Positions 13,931-20,861 of a stretch of DNA of 23,136 nt are shown one piece after another. The stretch spans positions 1-23,136 of the forward strand of contig JAFZRD010000040.1 in NCBI GenBank assembly GCA_017620055.1, read 5' to 3'. Position 1 is the stretch's first letter. Every line of letters starts with the position of its first letter. The DNA is from Lachnospiraceae bacterium. GTDB lineage: Bacteria; Bacillota_A; Clostridia; Lachnospirales; Lachnospiraceae. The position numbers and the translations under genes were made by a program. The notes under the pieces are model-generated. The model did not search any database. It had not been told where the DNA came from and saw only the letters and a program-made list of their open reading frames with translations.

Positions 13931-15769
13931 ATGCGCAATATTGCATTCTTTCTGGGGGAATTACAACTTGATACACAGCGAAAGGTCCTTGAAGGGATCT
14001 GGGATGCCGCTAAAAATGACGGTAACAACATCGTTGTTTACTGTCTGACGCTGTCGCCTGATGACGAATTCAACAAAGGTGAATCCGCCGCCATGCTGTA
14101 TGATGATTTTTCCATCTACGACGGGTTCATCATCTATTCCGAGAGCATATATTCGGAGAAGATCAGGAACGTTGTCATAGAGAAGATCAAAGAGCAGGGT
14201 AAGCCAGCGGCTTCGATTGACGACCCGATCCCGGGAATGATAAATGTCTCGAGCGACAACGAATCGGCAATGCGTGAATTGTCGCAGCATCTTATCAGGG
14301 AGCATGACATACGTACCGTCAACTTTATCGGCGGACCCGATGATTCGATAGATTCCGTCACCCGAAAAAGGGTATTTCGCGAGGAGATGGAAAAGGCAGG
14401 CAGGACCTTCGACGAGAAGCGCTGCTATACCGGCGACTATTATGCCAGAAGCGGAAGAGCCGCGATAAAGTATTTTGACGAGAACGGAATGCTTCAGGCG
14501 GATGCGTATGTGTGTGCGAATGACCAGATGGCTCTGGGTGCGTTCTACGCGCTGACCGACAGAGGAATACGCATACCGGGAGATACGATACTGTCCGGAT
14601 ATGACAATATATTCGAGGCGGCCAATCATTATCCGAGGATCACGACCGTCAACAGGTTTGAGAAGAAGATAGGAGAGAGCGCGTACAAGAACGTTATACG
14701 TGCGATAGAAGGTAAGAAGTATGATGAATCACCGGTCATCAGATCGGAATCGGTGTTCGCGGAAAGCTGCGGATGTACGGCAGTGCGTCCCGTCAATCAC
14801 AGGCTCGTTGTAAACCAGTATTCGAGAAACAAGCTCCGTGAGGCAAGGTATGCGGAGATGATCGCGGACCTTACCGTCAATCTTACAAATGCGGGCTCGG
14901 TGGATGATGTTTGCGAATCGCTCAAGAGCTGTGTTCCGGAACTCGGAGGGGATGCTTTCACACTTCTTGTCGGAGATGATGACGCACCCGGGACAAATGA
15001 GATCAGTATCACCGGCGGTTTTGATTATTCGGACGGAGAGTTCAGATCGATCACGCAGGATAATATCAAAGAGAGACATCCGAGGTTTGATCCGTCAAGC
15101 GGAGGTAATCTTTACATAATCTATTCGCTCCACTACAGGGAACGGTTCTACGGCCTGGCATCGATACGTAATTCGGTCATGCCGCTCTTCTCGGAATTCT
15201 ACAGAGTCCTGATGATGACACTCTCGACAGTACTCGAGCAGGTCAGGAACGTTCAGACGATGCAGAAGATGATCAGGACACTTGATGAGATGTGGGTGTT
15301 CGATCCGATGACACACGTATACAACCGCGCGGGATTTTTCAAGTTCTCCGAACAACTTTCAAAGGACGCAAGATGCGCCGGCGAGGATATGTACTTCATA
15401 TTCCTTGATCTTGACGGACTCAAGAAAGTCAATGATGCACTCGGACATGAGACCGGTGACCGCCTGATATGCGACATGGCTGATATCCTCCGGAAGACGA
15501 GGAACAAGGAAGAACTTCTGATGAGATACGGCGGGGATGAATTCGTTGTGTTCGGAAAAGGTCTCTCTGTTGAACAGGTCGAAAAAGAGATCGAAACTAT
15601 CAGGAAGGCGATGGCGGAGATCAATGCGACGGGCGAGAGGCAGTACACGATCGATGCGAGCATAGGTTTTCATATGGTGCCTTACGATAATGACAAACCG
15701 CTCAGCGCTCTCATAGAGCTGGCCGATCAGGAGATGTACAAGGAAAAAAGAGAAAAACATAAGAGGTGA
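13931..15769 (+). CDS. Cytoplasmic sugar-binding-protein-like sensor fused to GGDEF diguanylate cyclase
   Basis: The protein has 612 residues with no signal peptide and no membrane helix. Residues about 1-275 form a LacI/periplasmic-binding-protein-like domain (opening NIAFFLGELQLDTQRKVLEG, later FIGGPDDS, ADAYVCANDQMALGA and LSGYDN), but without the LacI helix-turn-helix. A Cys motif (ESCGC, 278-282) closes it. Residues about 290-435 read as a GAF-like domain, then a linker helix and a GGDEF domain (about 450-610) with intact GGDEF at 534-538 and no RxxD inhibitory site (NKEE there). It probably senses a cytoplasmic sugar or metabolite and sets cyclic-di-GMP synthesis. GGAG lies 6 bases before the ATG. 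It follows the acetylesterase by 18 bases, so a carbohydrate signal is plausible. Confidence 0.9.
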   Translation: MRNIAFFLGELQLDTQRKVLEGIWDAAKNDGNNIVVYCLTLSPDDEFNKGESAAMLYDDFSIYDGFIIYSESIYSEKIRNVVIEKIKEQGKPAASIDDPIPGMINVSSDNESAMRELSQHLIREHDIRTVNFIGGPDDSIDSVTRKRVFREEMEKAGRTFDEKRCYTGDYYARSGRAAIKYFDENGMLQADAYVCANDQMALGAFYALTDRGIRIPGDTILSGYDNIFEAANHYPRITTVNRFEKKIGESAYKNVIRAIEGKKYDESPVIRSESVFAESCGCTAVRPVNHRLVVNQYSRNKLREARYAEMIADLTVNLTNAGSVDDVCESLKSCVPELGGDAFTLLVGDDDAPGTNEISITGGFDYSDGEFRSITQDNIKERHPRFDPSSGGNLYIIYSLHYRERFYGLASIRNSVMPLFSEFYRVLMMTLSTVLEQVRNVQTMQKMIRTLDEMWVFDPMTHVYNRAGFFKFSEQLSKDARCAGEDMYFIFLDLDGLKKVNDALGHETGDRLICDMADILRKTRNKEELLMRYGGDEFVVFGKGLSVEQVEKEIETIRKAMAEINATGERQYTIDASIGFHMVPYDNDKPLSALIELADQEMYKEKREKHKR

Positions 15770-15784
15770 CGTCTGTCACCTCTT
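15761..15784. terminator. Bidirectional terminator hairpin holding both convergent stop codons
   Basis: AAGAGGTGAC (15761-15770) pairs perfectly over 10 bases with GTCACCTCTT (15775-15784) around a GTCT loop. Downstream on the plus strand is a T-rich stretch (TCTTATTTC); on the minus strand the stem is followed by TTTTT then TTTTTT, interrupted. The TGA of the GGDEF gene (15767-15769) and the TGA of the DUF1836 gene (15778-15776 on the minus strand) are both inside the stem. Confidence 0.85.
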
Positions 15785-16384
15785 TCTTATTTCTATGCTG
15801 CCTCCGGTCTTAAGATCCTTGCCGTCAAGAAGAAGCAGCTTTTCGGCCAGAAGCTTTGAGAAGCCGGCGAATATCGTGCACGTCGTGATCAGGTCGGCGG
15901 TATCCGTGGCGCTTTCTTCTATGATATCCTTGTGATCCAGAATAGGACCCGCGACAAGCCTTATCTGCTTCAGGAAATACTGTATGGAGAAGCTGTGCCT
16001 GTCCTTGTATTTGTTGTAGATATCTTCGACTTCGTCTTCGGGAATATCCATCGGGATGATATGTGATATGACCGCTATCGGGAGTATCTGCTTCATCGTG
16101 CATATCATCACGAGATAAGCTATATGGACTCTGTAATACTTCTTCTTAACGGGTTCGGGCATTATCTTCGTGCGGACGTAGTTGTTTATCGTAGCGGCCG
16201 TGATTATCTGCTCGTCCTTGAGTTCGGGCGGAAGGTAATCAAGATACTCCTTCAGAAGTATTATGACCTGCTCCATATAAAGGCCGATATTCGGGATATC
16301 GTTCCAGCACGGGAGCTTATAGTCTTCAAGGTATTTTTCCCAGCGGCGCAGCTTGCCGGCTACGAGGTCTTTGTCAAAATTCAT
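15776..16384 (-). CDS. DUF1836 family protein
   Basis: The protein has 202 residues, soluble and largely helical. It matches the DUF1836 (PF08876) pattern: an N-terminal region with LPCWNDIPNIGLYMEQV, a stretch resembling a helix-turn-helix (about 60-85, TAATINNYVRTKIMP) and YYRVHIAYLVMICTMKQIL. That region is reminiscent of MerR-type DNA-binding domains, so a regulatory role has been suspected; the function is not established. It diverges from a stand-alone DegV gene across an intergenic region with two inverted repeats, which would fit a local regulator. The purine stretch AGGGAAG lies about 6 bases before the ATG. Its stop lies in the shared terminator hairpin. Confidence 0.88.
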   Translation of the reverse strand: MNFDKDLVAGKLRRWEKYLEDYKLPCWNDIPNIGLYMEQVIILLKEYLDYLPPELKDEQIITAATINNYVRTKIMPEPVKKKYYRVHIAYLVMICTMKQILPIAVISHIIPMDIPEDEVEDIYNKYKDRHSFSIQYFLKQIRLVAGPILDHKDIIEESATDTADLITTCTIFAGFSKLLAEKLLLLDGKDLKTGGSIEIRKR

Positions 16385-16434
16385 GGATTCTTCCCTGTTC
16401 GTTAATGGTTTGACCGGTGTAAGGTCTTTTAAAC

Positions 16435-16463
16435 ATTATAGCATTTTGAATATCAGATTTCAT
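16435..16463 (-). promoter_or_regulatory. Promoter of the DUF1836 gene
   Basis: On the minus strand TGCTATAAT (perfect -10 with TGn extension, -10 at 16440-16435) and ATGAAA (4 of 6) at a 17-base spacing. The start is predicted near 16428, giving a leader of about 44 bases. Confidence 0.6.
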
Positions 16464-16476
16464 TAATTATTTTCTG

Positions 16477-16525
16477 TTGACATAGTTAGCCCCACTTGCT
16501 AATCTAATATTAAAGATTAGATAAT
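16477..16525 (+). promoter_or_regulatory. Candidate promoters of the stand-alone DegV gene
   Basis: Two overlapping candidates are visible. TTGACA at 16477-16482 is a perfect -35, but the box 17 bases on (TAATCT, 16500) is poor. TTGCTA at 16496-16501 with GATAAT at 16520-16525 (5 of 6) at 18 bases is the alternative and is spanned by the first inverted repeat. I cannot decide between them. Confidence 0.4.
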
Positions 16526-16557
16526 ATTGAGAATCAAATGATATTGGTGTTTTGATT
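16499..16557 (+). promoter_or_regulatory. Two inverted repeats, possible operators, upstream of DegV
   Basis: CTAATCT (16499-16505) is matched by AGATTAG (16514-16520) with 8 bases between. AATCAAA (16532-16538) is matched by TTTGATT (16551-16557) with 12 bases between. The region is much richer in A and T than its surroundings. The first repeat lies between possible -35 and -10 boxes, the second between the promoter and the ribosome site. Confidence 0.45.
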
Positions 16558-16567
16558 TGTGATGATC

Positions 16568-16572
16568 GGAGG
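16568..16572 (+). promoter_or_regulatory. Ribosome binding site of the stand-alone DegV gene
   Basis: GGAGG lies 4 bases before the ATG at 16577. It excludes the in-frame ATG codons at 16559 and 16562, which are upstream of or overlap the site. Confidence 0.75.
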
Positions 16573-16576
16573 AATT

Positions 16577-17437
16577 ATGAGCGATTACGTTATTATGACG
16601 GATACCGGATGCGATATCGAGTTTGAGACTCTGCGCGAGTGGGGTGTGGGCTTCCGCGGACTGTCGTTTCATTTTGAGGGTGACAGAGAATACAAGGAAG
16701 GCGAGATGGAAAAGAGCGAATTCTATTCCAGGATGCGCGCCGGTGAAGTGAGTAAAACAAGTGCCGTCAACTCACAGACATTCAAAGAACTCTTTGAGGA
16801 AGCGCTCAAGGACGGCAAAGATATTCTTTATCTCGGCTTTTCTTCCGGGATAAGCGCAACATCCAATTCGGCTCAGATGGCAGCCAATGAACTTCGCGAG
16901 GAATACCCCGAACGCAAGATAATAACCGTGGATACTCTTGCCGCATCGGCAGGTCAGGGACTCATAATATACTATGCGGTCGAGAAGAAGAAAGAGGGCG
17001 CGGACATCGAGGAAAACGCAAGGTACGTACGCGATATGATACCCCATCTGGCACACTGGTTCACTGTTGAAGACCTCATATACTTAAAACGCGGCGGAAG
17101 AGTGAGCGCGACCGCAGCTTTTGCTGCAGGCGTTCTCGGCATCAAACCCGTGCTTCATGTTGACGACGAAGGTCATCTTATCAATATGCAGAAGGTAAGG
17201 GGAAGGGATCAGTCGCTGAAGACGATCGCGAAGAAGTACATCGAAACGGCTCAGGATCCGAAAGGGACTTATTTTATCTCTCACGGAGACTGTCTTGATG
17301 ATGCCAAAAAGCTTGAGAAGATGATCGAGGCGGAAGGCGGCGGAAAGTGTTCGATGTTCGCCACGATCGGAACGATCATCGGATCCCATGCGGGTCCTGG
17401 CACGATCGCATTGTTCTTCCTCGCAAGCGGAAGATGA
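16577..17437 (+). CDS. DegV family fatty-acid-binding protein (FakB-like)
   Basis: The protein has 286 residues, the standard DegV length, and no membrane segment. It has the whole family signature: MTDTGCDIEFE near the start, YLGFSSGISATSNSAQ, VDTLAASAGQG, FTVEDLIYLKRGGRVS, KPVLHVDDEGHL, VRGRDQS and SHAGPGTIALFF at the end, with the His before GPG intact. FakB proteins bind a fatty acid and hand it to the kinase FakA for phosphorylation and entry into phospholipid synthesis; no fakA is visible in this window, so its partner must lie elsewhere. It diverges from DUF1836 and converges with the MATE gene, 2 bases from its stop. It is the second DegV domain here; the other is fused to a kinase at 7108-9852. 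Confidence 0.95.
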   Translation: MSDYVIMTDTGCDIEFETLREWGVGFRGLSFHFEGDREYKEGEMEKSEFYSRMRAGEVSKTSAVNSQTFKELFEEALKDGKDILYLGFSSGISATSNSAQMAANELREEYPERKIITVDTLAASAGQGLIIYYAVEKKKEGADIEENARYVRDMIPHLAHWFTVEDLIYLKRGGRVSATAAFAAGVLGIKPVLHVDDEGHLINMQKVRGRDQSLKTIAKKYIETAQDPKGTYFISHGDCLDDAKKLEKMIEAEGGGKCSMFATIGTIIGSHAGPGTIALFFLASGR

Positions 17438-17439
17438 TA

Positions 17440-18810
17440 TCAGTCCGGAGAATCTTCTTTCGGAGTTGATGCAAAGAATCTGTTCGCCATTATGATGGCA
17501 GGAGGAACGGACAGGATATATGAAAGAGGCTGTGCTTCCTGAACACCCGCTAGACCGCGGAATACGGGAAGGATAAGCAGCAGAGGAATGAAGAGCAGAC
17601 CCCCGCGCAGTGACGATAACACTGTTGCGGGGATTTTTTTACCGCTTGACTGCATCAGCATTTCGGTGACCATAACGAGAGGAAGGAAGAGCTGCGCTAC
17701 ACACTGGAGTCTGAGCGCGCGCGTTCCGATCTCTATGACGGCGGCATCATCCCTGAATATCTTTATGAGACCGCCAGAGAATATCATGGCGAAGATCGTG
17801 AGTACGGTGAGCACGGCAGTCGCCAGGATAAGTGTGAACCTGTAGGCTTCGCGCTGACGCCTGTATTTTCCCGCACCGTAGTTGAATGCGCATACAGGCT
17901 GGAATCCCTGACCTATTCCGAGAGCTATCGCAAACAGGAAGAATGCCACCCTTGTTACTATGGTCATGGCGGATACACCGGCATCACCGGCATACTCGGC
18001 CGCTTTGAAATTGACGAGTATGGTCGCAAGGCTTCCGAGACCCTGACGAAGGAGCGAAGGGAATCCTATTCCCGTGATATCTCCGAGCAGTCCGCCGCGA
18101 AGACTTATATTGCCGAAAGCGAGCTTTGACTGTGTCTTACCTGCGAGGAACATATACAGGAGAAGGCAGAAGCTTATGACCTGCGAGATCGCAGTCGAAA
18201 GTCCTGCACCGGCTATCCCCATGTTCATCCCGAATATGAACAGCGCATCGCCGCCTATGTTGAGTATCCCGCCGGTAAGGAGCCCGATCATTCCGAGCTT
18301 TGCTTTTCCCTCGTAGCGGAGCATGTTGTTCAGCGTGAAGCTCGATGAGCAAAAAGGCGCAACGAACATGATGTTGTTAAGGTATGCCTTTGCATACGGT
18401 GCTATCGTGTCCGTGCTTCCGAGCATCATTATCAGACGGTCCTCAAACAGGAATCCGAATACGGCTATTAGTATACCGCTTGCAAATGAGGCGGCGAATC
18501 CGGTCGATGCGGTGCGGCTCGCTTCAAGGGATTCCTTCTGACCGAGCTTTCGGGACAGGAGACTGCCCGCACCCTGTCCGAACATGAAACCGAACGCCTG
18601 CATGATCGACATGAACCCGAACACCACACCGACGGCTCCGCTTGCCGATGTTCCGAGCGTTCCGACAAATGCGGTGTCAACGAGATTATAGATCGTGGTC
18701 ACCATCATGGAGAGGATGGTGGGGATCGCCAGATATATGATGAGCCTCTGTACGGGCGTTTTTGTCATTTCTTTGTATTGGGCGGCAGCCGCCCTGTCAT
18801 TTTCATTCAT
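17440..18810 (-). CDS. MATE family multidrug/cation antiporter
   Basis: The protein has 456 residues and twelve predicted membrane helices in two homologous halves, the MATE architecture. Typical segments are MTKTPVQRLIIYLAIPTILSM, TIYNLVDTAFVGTLGTSA and FGFMFGQGAGSLLSRKLG in the first half, and GIGFPSLLRQGLG, GIGQGFQPVCAFNYGA and LQCVAQLFLPLVM in the second. It should export drugs or other organic cations in exchange for sodium or protons. The start at 18810 (MNENDRAA) is chosen because a -35/-10 pair lies immediately upstream with the -10 just 7 bases from this ATG; the frame continues up to 18846 but that would place the promoter inside the gene. There is no Shine-Dalgarno at usable distance. 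The substrate cannot be predicted. Confidence 0.92.
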   Translation of the reverse strand: MNENDRAAAAQYKEMTKTPVQRLIIYLAIPTILSMMVTTIYNLVDTAFVGTLGTSASGAVGVVFGFMSIMQAFGFMFGQGAGSLLSRKLGQKESLEASRTASTGFAASFASGILIAVFGFLFEDRLIMMLGSTDTIAPYAKAYLNNIMFVAPFCSSSFTLNNMLRYEGKAKLGMIGLLTGGILNIGGDALFIFGMNMGIAGAGLSTAISQVISFCLLLYMFLAGKTQSKLAFGNISLRGGLLGDITGIGFPSLLRQGLGSLATILVNFKAAEYAGDAGVSAMTIVTRVAFFLFAIALGIGQGFQPVCAFNYGAGKYRRQREAYRFTLILATAVLTVLTIFAMIFSGGLIKIFRDDAAVIEIGTRALRLQCVAQLFLPLVMVTEMLMQSSGKKIPATVLSSLRGGLLFIPLLLILPVFRGLAGVQEAQPLSYILSVPPAIIMANRFFASTPKEDSPD

Positions 18811-18817
18811 AGCTGTG

Positions 18818-18846
18818 ATTATACATCCTGCGGCGGTTTTTTCCAA
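18818..18846 (-). promoter_or_regulatory. Promoter of the MATE gene, predicted leaderless
   Basis: On the minus strand TTGGAA (18846-18841, 4 of 6) and TATAAT (18823-18818, perfect) are 17 bases apart. Seven bases separate the -10 from the ATG at 18810, so transcription should begin at or next to the start codon. Confidence 0.65.
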
Positions 18847-18883
18847 ATCAACAAAAAATGATATGTCGCTCTTTGCATTGATA

Positions 18884-18912
18884 TTGACATCTACCTATCA
18901 TTAGAGTATATT
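18884..18912 (+). promoter_or_regulatory. Near-consensus promoter of purA
   Basis: TTGACA (18884-18889, perfect) and TATATT (18907-18912, 5 of 6) are exactly 17 bases apart. The start is predicted near 18919, about 92 bases before the purA ATG. This is the strongest -35/-10 pair in the window. Confidence 0.75.
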
Positions 18913-18923
18913 TTTCTTCGGGC

Positions 18924-18959
18924 AAGGGGGCCATAGCTGTGGTTATGGTACCCTTTTTT
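18924..18959 (+). terminator. Terminator-like hairpin in the purA leader, possible attenuator
   Basis: Left arm 18924-18937 pairs with right arm 18942-18955 over 14 positions with one mismatch and two G-T pairs, around a TGTG loop, and is followed by an unbroken run of six T (18954-18959). It begins only about 5 bases after the predicted transcription start and ends about 50 bases before the purA ATG. No gene on this strand ends just upstream, so it is not an ordinary gene-end terminator. Attenuation or a protective 5' hairpin are the options. Confidence 0.6.
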
Positions 18960-18997
18960 ATTCCGGAACATAACGGATCGATACAGATTAATGATAC

Positions 18998-19002
18998 GGA
19001 GG
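18998..19002 (+). promoter_or_regulatory. Ribosome binding site of purA
   Basis: GGAGG lies 8 bases before the ATG at 19011. It rules out the in-frame upstream starts (GTG 18939, ATG 18945), which fall inside the leader hairpin. Confidence 0.85.
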
Positions 19003-19010
19003 AAATAGTG

Positions 19011-20300
19011 ATGGTAAAAGCTGTTGTCGGTGCCAACTGGGGCGACGAAGGCAAGGGAAAGATAACTGACATGCTCGCGCAGAACGCGGATGTCGTCGTA
19101 AGATTTCAGGGCGGCGCCAATGCCGGGCATACGATCAAGAACAAATACGGAAAGTTCGCGCTTCACACCCTGCCGTCGGGCGTTTTCAACGAGAATACCG
19201 TCAATATAATCGGTAACGGCGTAGCACTCAATATACCGATACTGATCAGCGAGATAGAGAACATAGTTGAAAAGGGTGTGCCGAAGCCGGTAATTCTCAT
19301 ATCGGAAAGGGCACAGATCATAATGCCGTACCACATAAAGTTCGACGAGTACGAGGAAGAGCGTCTTGCCGGCAAGTCGTTCGGCTCTACAAAGTCGGGT
19401 ATCGCGCCTTTTTACTCGGACAAGTTTGCCAAGATCGGTTTCCAGGTGAGCGATCTGTGGGACAGCGAACAGAACCTCAAGGACAAGATCGAGAGCGTGA
19501 CGGTTCAGAAGAATGTTATCCTCGAGCATCTGTATCACAAGCCTCTGATAGATGTCGATGAGACATACGCTACACTCATGAAGTACAAAGAGATGGTCGC
19601 ACCTTACGTCTGCGATGTCGCATCATACCTTCACGATGCGATCAAGGACGGCAAGACGATCCTTCTCGAGGGACAGCTCGGAACACTCAAGGACTGCGAT
19701 CACGGTATATACCCGATGGTAACTTCGTCGAACACGATCGCCGCATACGGCGGAGTGGGCTGCGGGATACCGCCTTACGAGATCAAGCAGGTCATCTCCG
19801 TATGTAAGGCATATTCCTCATCGGTAGGTGCAGGTGAATTCGTCAGTGAGATTACGGATGAAGCGGTTGCCGATGAACTCAGACACCGCGGAGGAGACGG
19901 CGGAGAGTACGGTGCCACGACAGGAAGACCGAGGAGAATGGGATGGTTTGACTGTGTCGCATCCAAATACGGATGCAGACTCCAGGGTACGACCGATGTG
20001 GCATTTACGGTCCTCGACGTTCTCGGATATCTTGACGAGATACCTGTCTGTACCGGTTATGAGATCGACGGCAAGGTAACGACCGAATTCCCGGTGACGA
20101 GACTTCTCAAGATCGCCAAGCCGGTATACGAAACGCTTCCCGGATGGAAGTGCGATATAAGCGGTATACGCGAGTACGAAAAGCTTCCCGAGAACTGCAG
20201 GAAGTACATAGAGTTCATAGAAAAGAAGATCGGTTATCCGATCACGATGATATCAAACGGACCCGCAAGGGATGACATCATATACAGAAAACGCGATTGA
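19011..20300 (+). CDS. purA: Adenylosuccinate synthetase
   Basis: The protein has 429 residues, the normal length. It joins IMP and aspartate using GTP to give adenylosuccinate, the first committed step from IMP to AMP. The signature loop NWGDEGKGK (9-17, with catalytic D12 and GTP-binding lysines) opens the protein; GGANAGHTI with the catalytic His follows, then KSGIAPFYSDK, LEGQLGTLKDCDHGIYP, TSSNTIAAYGG and the TTGRPRRMGWFD loop. The sequence LEGQLGTLKDCDHG differs slightly from the common EGAQGTLLDIDHG but keeps the key residues. A consensus promoter and leader hairpin precede it, suggesting its own control. It is 9 bases upstream of an ECF transporter S component, and the two are probably co-transcribed. 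Confidence 0.97.
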   Translation: MVKAVVGANWGDEGKGKITDMLAQNADVVVRFQGGANAGHTIKNKYGKFALHTLPSGVFNENTVNIIGNGVALNIPILISEIENIVEKGVPKPVILISERAQIIMPYHIKFDEYEEERLAGKSFGSTKSGIAPFYSDKFAKIGFQVSDLWDSEQNLKDKIESVTVQKNVILEHLYHKPLIDVDETYATLMKYKEMVAPYVCDVASYLHDAIKDGKTILLEGQLGTLKDCDHGIYPMVTSSNTIAAYGGVGCGIPPYEIKQVISVCKAYSSSVGAGEFVSEITDEAVADELRHRGGDGGEYGATTGRPRRMGWFDCVASKYGCRLQGTTDVAFTVLDVLGYLDEIPVCTGYEIDGKVTTEFPVTRLLKIAKPVYETLPGWKCDISGIREYEKLPENCRKYIEFIEKKIGYPITMISNGPARDDIIYRKRD

Positions 20301-20309
20301 TTTACGGAT

Positions 20310-20834
20310 ATGGATAAGAGATTAAGACTGATAACAACATGCGCCATGCTCGCCGCAATGACGACCATAGCGACAATGGTGATCAAGGTTCCGACATTCG
20401 GGACGAACGGATACGTCAACATCGGTGACGCGCTCGTCATAGTATCCGCATGGATGATGGGCAATCCCTACGGCGCGCTTGCCGCGGGAATCGGCTCTGC
20501 GCTAGCGGACCTGCTTCTCGGATACGGATCGTATGCGCCCGCAACAGCTGTGATCAAATTCGCAATGGCATTTGTATTTGCGATCATTTACAGATCCATG
20601 AGCAAAAATCACATCCCCGGCTTTATCGCTTCCGTCACGGCAAGTATAGTTGCCGAGGTGATCATGGTGGCGGGATATTTTCTCTATGAATCGACGGTGA
20701 TGGGATACGGCATCGCCGCATCCGCATCGGTCATCAGCAATGCCATACAGGGAATCGTGTGCATCGTACTCGGAAACGCGCTTGTGCAGGTACTGTCGAG
20801 GGTGCCGAAATTGAGAATAGGGGACGGTTCCTGA
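20310..20834 (+). CDS. ECF transporter S component (substrate-binding membrane subunit)
   Basis: The protein has 174 residues and about six membrane helices. The segments YVNIGDALVIVSAWMMG, GALAAGIGSALADLLLG and YAPATAVIKFAMAFVFA match the ECF riboflavin-type S component family (PF07155 pattern of GD, G-G-ALAD and PAT-IK). S components bind a vitamin or small metabolite and work with a shared EcfA-EcfA'-EcfT module, which is not in this window. The substrate is not clear; PF07155 members include several specificities, and location after purA hints at a purine-linked compound only weakly. There is no good ribosome site, so translation may be coupled to purA. The last residues (LRIGDGS) and stop are encoded by a palindromic repeat, so the native C-terminus has probably been replaced. 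Confidence 0.85.
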   Translation: MDKRLRLITTCAMLAAMTTIATMVIKVPTFGTNGYVNIGDALVIVSAWMMGNPYGALAAGIGSALADLLLGYGSYAPATAVIKFAMAFVFAIIYRSMSKNHIPGFIASVTASIVAEVIMVAGYFLYESTVMGYGIAASASVISNAIQGIVCIVLGNALVQVLSRVPKLRIGDGS

Positions 20835-20841
20835 TTCTCAA
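20811..20841. repeat. REP-like palindromic element with GGGGACGGTTCC core
   Basis: TTGAGAAT (20811-20818) and ATTCTCAA (20834-20841) are perfect 8-base inverted arms; inside them GGGGACGGTTCC folds into a smaller stem. Palindromes of the form TTGAGA-n-GGGGACGGTTCC-n-TCTCAA recur widely in Clostridia and other bacteria, often with REP-associated tyrosine transposases, as far as I recall. It overlaps the end of the ECF gene. A T-run (20853-20858) begins 11 bases later, so it may also help stop transcription. Confidence 0.6.
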
Positions 20842-20861
20842 AAGGGAAGACTCTTTTTTAT

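Noticed and set aside
17415..17460. Hairpin (TCTTCC/GGAAGA) between DegV and MATE genes as a terminator
   Set aside because: The stem is only 6 bases with an 8-base loop and is not followed by a T-run on either strand.
18961..18985. PurR-type box near CCGGAAC in the purA leader
   Set aside because: The match to the Bacillus PurBox is partial, no second box is present, and PurR of that type is not expected in this group.
18939..19010. N-terminal extension of PurA starting in the leader
   Set aside because: The extra residues would be encoded by the leader hairpin, PurA homology begins at 19011 and a good GGAGG lies 8 bases before it.
18891..19538. Minus-strand open frame of 215 codons
   Set aside because: It overlaps the purA promoter, leader and first third of purA in antisense and has no recognisable domain.
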